DNA from: Anaeromicropila populeti
GTDB taxonomy: Bacteria > Bacillota > Clostridia > Lachnospirales > Lachnospiraceae
Direction of reading: 5' to 3'
Assembly: GCF_900112775.1 (NCBI RefSeq)
Contig: NZ_FOYZ01000001.1
Location: forward strand, 310,001-374,000
Length of the DNA stretch: 64,000 nt
Positions 44,923 through 52,942 of this stretch are shown here, piece after piece. The notes beneath the pieces were generated by a model. It searched no databases. It was not told the origin of the DNA and saw only the letters and a program-made list of their open reading frames with translations. Made by a program: the position numbers and the translations under genes. Each line of letters begins with the position of its first letter. The first letter of the stretch is position 1.

Positions 44923-46287
44923 TTACATTACAACTTCGACATCCTTTTCTTCGCAATGACTGTCTTGGTAATCCATTAATGCACTTGCTATCAATTCTGC
45001 CATTCTCATTGCTCCACGATAACCTGTAAGTGGCATATAAGAATGTATATATCTATCTATAATTGGAAATCCCATTCTTACCAAAGGAATATCCTCTGCC
45101 CTGGCAATTGTTTTTCCATGTGTTCCTCCAATGATTAAATCAACCTTCTCATTTTTAATCCATTGATGTAACAGGAATAAATCACCTTCTGCCTTTACGG
45201 TACAGTCTTCTACCCCAAATTTTTCAAGAAGCGCTTTTCCAGCCGTTTCAAATGCAGCTCCTGGTGTACCAGTTACCATGTATTTTGGAATCATACCTAA
45301 TTCTAATGCAAAGGAAGCAATTCCTAATACGGTATCTGGGTCTCCAAATATCGCCACTTTTTTACCATAGGTATATGGATGAATATCTATCATAATATCA
45401 ATCAGCTGACCTCTTTCTTCTTCTATCTCATATGGAACTTCTTCCTTTGAAATTTTTTGTAGTTCCATGATGAAATTATCCGTTGCCTCAACCCCCATTG
45501 GAAGTGGCATAGATACATATTCAACCCCACATTGTTTACGAAGAACCTCTGCTGATGGTTCAGATGTCTGAACTCCTAACGCTACTGTTTTGATGCAGCC
45601 GCCCAATTCCTTAATATCATCAATCAAGGTACCGCCCTTTGGATACATTTCGTATTTTCCAGTCATTGGCGAATCCATTACCCCACTGGTATCCGGAAGC
45701 ATAGTAATCGGTACCTTTAATGCATTTGCCAATTTCTTATATTCTCTCATATCACCTGGGTTCACAAAACCAGGCATAATACAAACCTTTCCGTTTGGCT
45801 CTGTACCCTTTTTAGCTAAGTATTTGATAAAACCAGATACCATGTTTGTAAATCCAGTAACATGTGAACCTTTGTAGCTTGGAGTATTACAGTGAACAAC
45901 ATATTTTCCATCTGGTATATCCATGTCTATGATTAAAGCATTTAAATCGTCTCCAATTGTTTCAGAAAGACAGGTTGTGTGTACTGCTATCATCTCAGGA
46001 TGGTATAAATCAAAAATATTTTTTACCGCAGTTTTTAAGTTACTGCCTCCACCAAATACGGATGCACCTTCTGTAAATGAACTGGAGGATGCCATTGCAG
46101 GATCCTTAAAATGTCTAGTCAAAAACATTCTGTGGAATGCACAACAGCCTTGCGAGCCGTGACTATGTGGGAGACAGTTGTGAACACCCAGTGCTGCATA
46201 CATTGCTCCAACTGGCTGACATGTTTTTGCTGGATTAATTACAATTGCTTTTCTTTCTGTTATTTCCTTTGGTGTGTAATCTAGCAT
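44923..46287 (-). CDS. nifK: Nitrogenase MoFe protein beta chain
   Basis: 454 residues, shorter at the N-terminus than the Azotobacter protein, as in C. pasteurianum. P-cluster cysteines are Cys23 (KTCQPVGAMYA), Cys48 (HGSQGCCAFHR) and Cys106 (HTTCLSETIGDD). Pairs with NifD to form the alpha2-beta2 MoFe protein that reduces N2. Overlaps the end of nifD by seven bases; AGGAGG precedes its ATG. Confidence 0.97.
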   Translation of the reverse strand: MLDYTPKEITERKAIVINPAKTCQPVGAMYAALGVHNCLPHSHGSQGCCAFHRMFLTRHFKDPAMASSSSFTEGASVFGGGSNLKTAVKNIFDLYHPEMIAVHTTCLSETIGDDLNALIIDMDIPDGKYVVHCNTPSYKGSHVTGFTNMVSGFIKYLAKKGTEPNGKVCIMPGFVNPGDMREYKKLANALKVPITMLPDTSGVMDSPMTGKYEMYPKGGTLIDDIKELGGCIKTVALGVQTSEPSAEVLRKQCGVEYVSMPLPMGVEATDNFIMELQKISKEEVPYEIEEERGQLIDIMIDIHPYTYGKKVAIFGDPDTVLGIASFALELGMIPKYMVTGTPGAAFETAGKALLEKFGVEDCTVKAEGDLFLLHQWIKNEKVDLIIGGTHGKTIARAEDIPLVRMGFPIIDRYIHSYMPLTGYRGAMRMAELIASALMDYQDSHCEEKDVEVVM

Positions 46288-47894
46288 GCTTCGTCACCTC
46301 CTAAAGTTCCTTCTATACATGGTGTGTCTTTCCATGGAGCTTTTACATAGCTCCAGGCTGGTGTGTACAAGCCCATTACCAAATCCCGTCCAAAATTAAC
46401 TGCTCCTCGGAAACCTGCGTATGGACCGCTATAATCATATGAATGAAGCTGTCTGGACAGCATGCCGCTTTTTTGAGCTACAAATTTATCTTTGATACCT
46501 GAAAAGAAAATGTCTGGTTTTAATATTTTCATAAATTCTTCTGTTTCAAAATGATTTAAGTCGTCGCAGATAATTGCTCCTTCATCCATCCCCTTAAACA
46601 TACCTTCGTAATAGTTTATTTTTACTCCTTTTTCCTCTAGTGCCGCTTTCTGCTCGTCAGTCATATATACCCGATAGAATTTTGGATCTGCCTCTACTTC
46701 AATACTTTCAATGTTTTTGCTGTCTGCATCTGGCTTAATATCAGGAATAACCTCACGGCCTTCATAATCATCTCTATGTGCAAATTCGTATCCTGCCAGT
46801 ACGGTACTGATTCCAAAATCTTTTAATAATAACTGGTAATGATGAGAACGGGAACCACCAACATATAATGCTGCCGTTTTTCCCTTTAATTTACTTTCAT
46901 AGTATTCTACTTCATCTCGAATTGCGTCTTCTTCGTCTGCAATGACTGCTTCAATTCTTGCCTTTAGTTCTTCATCTCCGAAGTATTCTCCAATATCCCG
47001 AAGCGACTTTTTACAGGACTCAATTCCAATAAAGTTTACTTTAATCCAATCCATTCCGTATTTGTCCTTCATCATATCTGCTACGTAGTTAATAGAACGA
47101 TGGCACTGGACTAAATTTAAACTGGCAGTATGTGCATTTTTAATATCACGATAGCTTCCGCTTCCTGTAAAGACAGATACAACTTCTATACCACATCTTT
47201 TCAGTATTTTTTCAACTTCCCAGCCATCACCACCAATATTATATTCACCTAAAACATTTACGGAATATTTCTTTTCTGGCTGGTGGTCACCCGTACCGAT
47301 GATATAACGGATTAACTGGTTATTTGCAATGTGATGTCCCGCTGACTGGCTGACACCCTTATAGCCTTCACAGCTAAATGCAATACATTTTATTTCATAT
47401 TCTTCCTGAGCCCATTTAGCAACTGCATGGATATCATCACCAATCAGACCAACTGGACAAGTGGAACAGATAAAAATGCATTTTGGATGAATCAAACCAA
47501 CTACTTCTTCAATTGCCTTTTTCAATTTTTTCTCTCCGCCAAATACGATATCTGACTCCTGCATATCTGTGGAAAAACAATATTCCAAATAGCAATCTGC
47601 TTTCTCACCATTCTTTTCATCTGCAACTGCTTTATGTCTTCTGGTTCCCCATGAATAATAGGCACAACCAATTGGTCCATGCACAATAATTGCCGCATCC
47701 TTAATTGGCCCCAGTACAACGCCCTTACACCCTGCAAAACAACAGCCTCTTTGTGTAATAATACCTGGAATTGCTCTGGTATTTGCGGTTACTACATCCT
47801 TTTCATGTTCACCGATTGCGATTACATGCTCTTTTCTATTTTTATAAACTCTGGAACTATATTGTTCTAGTACTTTCTCTCTTACACTACTCAT
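46281..47894 (-). CDS. nifD: Nitrogenase MoFe protein alpha chain
   Basis: 537 residues. P-cluster cysteines at Cys51 (TQRGCCFAGCKG), Cys77 (GPIGCAYYSW) and Cys146 (CSTCPVGLIGDD); FeMo-cofactor ligands Cys264 (LVQCHRS) and His484 (RQLHSYDYSG); catalytic-site histidine in SQSAGHHIAN. The insert at about residues 385-440 is typical of clostridial NifD, and the Cys264/His484 set plus the absence of a delta subunit gene shows a Mo-type rather than V- or Fe-only enzyme. Follows nifI2 by 13 bases. Confidence 0.97.
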   Translation of the reverse strand: MSSVREKVLEQYSSRVYKNRKEHVIAIGEHEKDVVTANTRAIPGIITQRGCCFAGCKGVVLGPIKDAAIIVHGPIGCAYYSWGTRRHKAVADEKNGEKADCYLEYCFSTDMQESDIVFGGEKKLKKAIEEVVGLIHPKCIFICSTCPVGLIGDDIHAVAKWAQEEYEIKCIAFSCEGYKGVSQSAGHHIANNQLIRYIIGTGDHQPEKKYSVNVLGEYNIGGDGWEVEKILKRCGIEVVSVFTGSGSYRDIKNAHTASLNLVQCHRSINYVADMMKDKYGMDWIKVNFIGIESCKKSLRDIGEYFGDEELKARIEAVIADEEDAIRDEVEYYESKLKGKTAALYVGGSRSHHYQLLLKDFGISTVLAGYEFAHRDDYEGREVIPDIKPDADSKNIESIEVEADPKFYRVYMTDEQKAALEEKGVKINYYEGMFKGMDEGAIICDDLNHFETEEFMKILKPDIFFSGIKDKFVAQKSGMLSRQLHSYDYSGPYAGFRGAVNFGRDLVMGLYTPAWSYVKAPWKDTPCIEGTLGGDEAC

Positions 47895-47907
47895 TTTGTT
47901 TCACCTC

Positions 47908-48297
47908 CTAATATGAATCAGTATCTGTTTGATGTTCACCGTCTCTAACGCGAATAGATTCATAAATCGGCAGCACAAATATTTTTCCATCGCCTGGGTT
48001 TCCTGTTGAATTAACATCCATTATGGTATTTACGATAATTTCTACTGAATCATCAGGAACCACCAGTGCAAACACCCTTTTCGGAATTAATCTGGAAGCT
48101 TCCGATATATATTCTCCTACAGGAGACATCGGCAATTCACCTTCTTCCAAAATAGTATGAAACAAGGAAACATCAATTGCCTTTTTCCCACGTCCCATAA
48201 CCTTCCTGCAAGTAAATGCTGGAAATCCTGCTGCTGCTAATGCCGTCTTTGTCTCATTCACCTTATTTAAACGGACAATTGCCATTATTTCTTTCAT
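47908..48297 (-). CDS. nifI2: PII-like nitrogenase regulator NifI2
   Basis: 129 residues of the PII family, with the T-loop region extended (KKAIDVSLFHTILEEGELP) and the conserved end TGNPGDGKIFVLPI. With NifI1 it forms a complex that binds the MoFe protein and shuts nitrogenase when ammonium is high and 2-oxoglutarate low; this is established in methanogens. Position between nifH and nifD is the family's usual place. Confidence 0.93.
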   Translation of the reverse strand: MKEIMAIVRLNKVNETKTALAAAGFPAFTCRKVMGRGKKAIDVSLFHTILEEGELPMSPVGEYISEASRLIPKRVFALVVPDDSVEIIVNTIMDVNSTGNPGDGKIFVLPIYESIRVRDGEHQTDTDSY

Positions 48298-48311
48298 AAG
48301 CAGTCCTCCTA

Positions 48312-48638
48312 TTATAGTCCTTGTTTCTTTGTACTAACTGTATATGCTTCCTCAACTGGACTAATAAAAATTCTTCCATCACCAAAATTTCCATTTTCAC
48401 CTGTTCTTGCATATTTCATAATAATTCGGACCACATCATCCTTGTCCTCATCGTTTACAACCATTAAAAGCATTTCCTTTGGAATTTCATCATAAAATAC
48501 ATCTCCAACCTTAACACCTTTTTGCTTACCACGACCATACACATCCATTTTTGTAACAGCTGGATAACCAGCTGATAATAACTCTGAAAGTACAACTCCT
48601 ACTTTATCTGGTCTAATAATTGAACGAACTAATACCAT
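48312..48638 (-). CDS. nifI1: PII-like nitrogenase regulator NifI1
   Basis: 108 residues, PII fold: MVLVRSIIRPDKVGVVLSEL at the start, KMDVYGRGKQKGV leading into the T-loop, and NFGDGRIFISPVEEA. Partner of NifI2 in post-translational switch-off of nitrogenase. Lies 26 bases after nifH and 14 before nifI2. Confidence 0.93.
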   Translation of the reverse strand: MVLVRSIIRPDKVGVVLSELLSAGYPAVTKMDVYGRGKQKGVKVGDVFYDEIPKEMLLMVVNDEDKDDVVRIIMKYARTGENGNFGDGRIFISPVEEAYTVSTKKQGL

Positions 48639-48664
48639 AAGATACCTCCATCCTTTCTCTGCAA

Positions 48665-49525
<861 letters not shown>

Positions 49526-49550
49526 TTAGAGTTCTGATTTCTTTTAATAT

Positions 49551-49592
49551 AAAAAGACGCCAAAGTTTTTTATCACTTTGACGTCTCTGTCA
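49551..49592 (-). terminator. nifH leader terminator with overlapping hexaloop hairpin (candidate antiterminator)
   Basis: On the minus strand AGACGTCAAAGT (49586-49575) pairs with ACTTTGGCGTCT (one G-U pair) followed by TTTTTA: a strong intrinsic terminator 68 bases before nifH. The 5' arm overlaps a second possible hairpin TGAC-AGAGAC-GTCA (49592-49579) whose six-base loop has A at position 1 and G at position 4, the rule for ANTAR-protein targets; adjoining U/A bases extend the stem past a bulge. The two folds exclude each other. The terminator may also end readthrough from modABC. Confidence 0.65.
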
Positions 49593-49624
49593 GAAAAATC
49601 AGTTTTGTTTTCTCTATGGGCTAA

Positions 49625-49653
49625 ATTATATATACAATTTGCCTTTTGTACAA
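49625..49653 (-). promoter_or_regulatory. nifH promoter
   Basis: On the minus strand TTGTAC (49653-49648), 17-base spacer, perfect TATAAT (49630-49625). It lies upstream of the leader hairpins and about 140 bases before the nifH start. The -35 element falls in a repeated TTTTTGTACAAT-like motif. No sigma-54 -24/-12 pattern was seen. Confidence 0.75.
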
Positions 49654-49716
49654 TACACTAATTTTTATAATTGAAACACTCTTTATTGAAAATTTTTGTG
49701 CAATATTAGGCATAGA

Positions 49717-50775
49717 CTACTCCAACAGCATTAAAAATTGCTTTGGCATAGACATATACTCTGGAAGCGTTTCCTCAGAATAAATTTGAAAAAATGATTG
49801 TTGGGAAATCTTCCACCAAATCTCTTCTCCCTGTTCTTCCCCTGCTTTCTTTACTATAAACTCAATTTCAAACGGAGTATATACACTAGAAAAATAGTTT
49901 ACAGGAAATACATTTTCCCGTTCCCTCTCGCCATTCCAGGGTACTAAGTCATGAGCCCGTATTCCCACATACTGAATGCGTTCTGAAATTTCAAGTTCCG
50001 TTTTTAAAACTATTTTCCAATCTTCTGCGTACAGGGTATGACTGCTGATTTTTTTAATTTTGGAAACGTTTTTACATCCTGTCAGCTTACATACCTGATA
50101 CTTGACTGGATTCTTAAAGATTTGTTTTGTAGCGCCTGTTAAGAGCTGCTGTCCGTGTCCCAGAACCGTCAGCTTTTCACAAAAGCGGTACAGCTCATCT
50201 CTGCTGTGAGATACCATTAGTACTTCTCCATGGTAATCTTTCAATATCTCCAATACTTCTTTTTGCAGCACTTCCTTTAAATACGAATCTAATGCAGAGA
50301 ATGGCTCATCCAGCAAAATTACATCTGGTTCATTTGCCAAAATCCTTGCCAAAGCTACTCTTTGCTGCTGGCCACCTGAAAGTTCACAAGGATATCTTTC
50401 TTCCAAGCCATCTAGTTGCAGCCTTTCTATTAAATTTCTAATTACTTTTTGTTTGTCAGCATTCTTTTTCCCAATGGCTATCTTAATATTATCTTTTACT
50501 CTCATAGTAGGAAACAATGCGTAATTCTGAAATAAATAACCTACCTTCCGATTTCTTGGCGCTATATTTATTTTTTCTTCTGAATCAAATAGTGTTCTGC
50601 CATTTAAAACTATTTTTCCTGAGGATGGTTTTTCAATCCCTGCAATACAGCGTAACGTCATGGATTTGCCCGAACCTGACGCTCCCAATATTCCCATATA
50701 CTCTCCATTTGCCTGAAATTCTGTTTCCAGTGAAAATCCCTTTAGCCTCTTTTTTATCGAAACCTCTAATGTCAT
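49717..50775 (-). CDS. modC: Molybdate ABC importer ATPase
   Basis: 352 residues from ATG at 50775 (AGGAGG upstream), its ATGA overlapping the modB stop. Walker [14 protein letters not shown], signature LSGGQQQRVALA, Walker B VILLDEPFSALD, switch VSHSRDE. The C-terminal ~120 residues are a divergent TOBE/MOP-like region where molybdate may bind for feedback. Powers uptake of molybdate for FeMo-cofactor. Confidence 0.92.
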   Translation of the reverse strand: MTLEVSIKKRLKGFSLETEFQANGEYMGILGASGSGKSMTLRCIAGIEKPSSGKIVLNGRTLFDSEEKINIAPRNRKVGYLFQNYALFPTMRVKDNIKIAIGKKNADKQKVIRNLIERLQLDGLEERYPCELSGGQQQRVALARILANEPDVILLDEPFSALDSYLKEVLQKEVLEILKDYHGEVLMVSHSRDELYRFCEKLTVLGHGQQLLTGATKQIFKNPVKYQVCKLTGCKNVSKIKKISSHTLYAEDWKIVLKTELEISERIQYVGIRAHDLVPWNGERERENVFPVNYFSSVYTPFEIEFIVKKAGEEQGEEIWWKISQQSFFQIYSEETLPEYMSMPKQFLMLLE

Positions 50776-51473
50776 CCACTCCACCTCCTGCTATTTTTCA
50801 TACCCTTTCCTGTAAGAAAATTAATTGATACTACAATAATGAAGGATAGAATTACAATTACAATTACCCAAAAACCAGCTTTTCCATAATTTCCTGCTGC
50901 TGCTTCTGATGCAATAGAAACCGATATAGTCCTGGTTTTCCCTAAGATATTTCCAGCCAGCATAGTTGTTGCACCATATTCCCCTAATGCCCTTGCAAAA
51001 GTCAATACCATTCCTGAAAGAAGCCCTGGCTTTGCAGATGGTAATATTATTTTCCAAAAAATTTTAAATTCTGATAGCCCCAGCGTTCTACCTGCATAAA
51101 TTAGATTTACATCAATTTGTTCGAATGCTCCTCTAGCATTCCGATACATAAGGGGAAAGGCAATAGCAAAGGCGGCAATAACACATCCCGCCCATGTTTG
51201 TACAATTTTAATATTAAAGTTGATATATAGATATGCTCCTAATGGTCTTCTCACACTAAAGAGCAATAGCAGCAAAAAACCTGCAACGGTAGGAGGAAGC
51301 ACCAATGGCAAGGTAAAAATACCGTCCAGCAGCCATTTGACTTTATCTTTTGTCATCATGACAAGTCGTGCCAGATATATTCCAAGAAAAAATGCCAGTA
51401 TGGTTGCCACAATACCTGTTTTAATGGAAATAAACAAAGGACTCCAATCAATTTTGTTGATGATCTGCTCCAT
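50772..51473 (-). CDS. modB: Molybdate ABC importer permease
   Basis: 233 residues with five to six membrane segments and the ModB-type loop YAGRTLGLSEFKIFWKIILP, followed by GLLSGMVLTFARALGEYGAT, a strongly conserved ModB/CysT motif. Lies 21 bases after modA. Confidence 0.94.
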   Translation of the reverse strand: MEQIINKIDWSPLFISIKTGIVATILAFFLGIYLARLVMMTKDKVKWLLDGIFTLPLVLPPTVAGFLLLLLFSVRRPLGAYLYINFNIKIVQTWAGCVIAAFAIAFPLMYRNARGAFEQIDVNLIYAGRTLGLSEFKIFWKIILPSAKPGLLSGMVLTFARALGEYGATTMLAGNILGKTRTISVSIASEAAAGNYGKAGFWVIVIVILSFIIVVSINFLTGKGMKNSRRWSG

Positions 51474-51494
51474 GATGCCTCCCTCCTGATTTAA

Positions 51495-52301
51495 CTATTC
51501 TGTATAAATAGAAAATCCATACTTTTCAAATACCTGTAATGCTTCTTCGCTTGATAAATACTCTAAAAAATTCTTTGCGGCTTCTGTCTGGTTCTCGCCT
51601 GCCTCTTTATTTTTTATCAGCGCCACTGGATATAACACTGGTGTCTTTAAGCTTCCTTCTGGTGCTTCTGCCAACACCTCAACAGAATCTTTTGCTGAAT
51701 TAGCATCTGTGGCGTAAACCACACCTACTTCATTACTGGCTTCACTTACTGCTGCCAAAACAGCTGTTACATTAGCCCCTTCATTGATTTCCATTTTCAT
51801 TACAGCTTCCAAAATTCCCATGTTTTCAAAAATCTCTCTGGCATAGGCACCTACAGGAACATCCTCGCCAGCCAGGGCAATACTGGAGGCATCTGTTATA
51901 TTCTCGAATCCTGTAACACTTGTTTCCCCATTAATTGGCTTTATTAGAACAACTTTATTTTCCAGCAAGTTTTTTATGGAATTACTTTCCACATACCCTC
52001 CTTCATTTAATGCTGTCATCTGCTTAGTCGCAGCAGAGAAAAACAGATCACATTCTGCCCCTTCTTCAATTTGTGTCTGCAATGTTCCTGAACTGTCTGC
52101 ATTATATGTAATCATAACATCTGGTTCCTTTTCCAGATACATTGTCTGTATTTCCTCCATAGCATTTCCTAGGCTTGCTGCAATAAATACATAAATCTCT
52201 GTTTTTTCCTTGGTAGCTGCTTTCTCTTTTCCATTGCAGCCTGCACAAAATAGCATACTAGCTACTAACAAAACAGTTACTAAAACAACTTTTCTTTTCA
52301 T
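51495..52301 (-). CDS. modA: Molybdate-binding lipoprotein
   Basis: 268 residues from ATG at 52301 with AAGGAG eight bases upstream; the longer in-frame start at 52337 sits in the -10 element. Lipobox ending FCAGC (Cys22). Mature protein: YVFIAASLGNAMEEIQ, YNADSSGTLQTQIEEGAECDLFFSA and a later YATDANSAKDSV are the standard ModA oxyanion-binding blocks. Captures molybdate (or tungstate) outside the cell. First gene of modABC, which leads into the nif operon. Confidence 0.93.
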   Translation of the reverse strand: MKRKVVLVTVLLVASMLFCAGCNGKEKAATKEKTEIYVFIAASLGNAMEEIQTMYLEKEPDVMITYNADSSGTLQTQIEEGAECDLFFSAATKQMTALNEGGYVESNSIKNLLENKVVLIKPINGETSVTGFENITDASSIALAGEDVPVGAYAREIFENMGILEAVMKMEINEGANVTAVLAAVSEASNEVGVVYATDANSAKDSVEVLAEAPEGSLKTPVLYPVALIKNKEAGENQTEAAKNFLEYLSSEEALQVFEKYGFSIYTE

Positions 52302-52332
52302 ACAACCAGCTCCTTCCTCTTTTTGAATACCA

Positions 52333-52361
52333 ATCATACAAAAGTAAGTTTAATTTGTCAA
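52333..52361 (-). promoter_or_regulatory. modA promoter
   Basis: On the minus strand TTGACA (52361-52356), 17-base spacer, TATGAT (52338-52333). Leader of about 25 bases to the ATG at 52301. The whole divergent region (52302-52634, 333 bases) is very AT-rich and has three copies of a TTTTTGTACAAT-like motif. Confidence 0.75.
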
Positions 52362-52511
52362 TTATATTGTCAGACTGTTCTTGGAATTTTGCCTGCTGTA
52401 GTATATTTTTTTTACCTGTTTCACTTTATTATTTAAGTTTATTTTGTCAATTTAGTAATTTGTACAAAATAAAATAAATATTTTTTCTATTTGACTTACT
52501 ATTAAATATTT

Positions 52512-52540
52512 TTGCACAATTTATACAGCTATTTTATAAA
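52512..52540 (+). promoter_or_regulatory. Putative pqqD-like gene promoter
   Basis: TTGCAC, 17-base spacer, TATAAA, about 95 bases before the ATG at 52635. The -35 element coincides with a copy (TTTTTGCACAAT) of the motif seen at the nifH promoter. Confidence 0.5.
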
Positions 52541-52634
52541 AATCAGCTATTTTAGCACTAGTTTTTGTACTATTTCGTGCATTGATAGCTCAATTTTTTT
52601 ATGCTATTGTTTATTACAAAAAGGGAGGGTTACT

Positions 52635-52925
52635 ATGCAGATAAAAGAAATACGAATTAAGGAAGGATTTCTATTACGGGAACTTGGGGGTGAATTCTGC
52701 CTTGTTTTTGAGGGAGATACCAACAATGGTGCATTAGAAGAGCTTCCTTCTATTAATGAAACTGGTATCTTCTTGTGGCATAAATTAGAGCAGGGTGCCA
52801 CTGCCGAAGAACTGGTAGAGGCTTTGCAACGAAAAAATCAAATTGACTATGAGGATGCTGAGCTGGATGTAGGAGAATTTCTTGCCAAGCTAATAAATGG
52901 AAAGGTGGTAACCTTTGAACGTTAG
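52635..52925 (+). CDS. PqqD-like peptide-chaperone family protein
   Basis: 96 residues from ATG at 52635 with GGGAGGG upstream. The PqqD pattern is present: FLLRELGGEFCLVFEGD, then LPSINETGIFLWHKLEQGATAEEL, and a helical end with YEDAELDVGEFLAKLINGKVV. PqqD proteins bind precursor peptides (RRE fold) and present them to radical-SAM or other modifying enzymes. No radical-SAM peptide enzyme or precursor is adjacent, so it is an orphan here; many Clostridia carry such lone copies. It is divergent from modA and could share its control region. Confidence 0.85.
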   Translation: MQIKEIRIKEGFLLRELGGEFCLVFEGDTNNGALEELPSINETGIFLWHKLEQGATAEELVEALQRKNQIDYEDAELDVGEFLAKLINGKVVTFER

Positions 52926-52942
52926 GATACCACCTTCTATTT

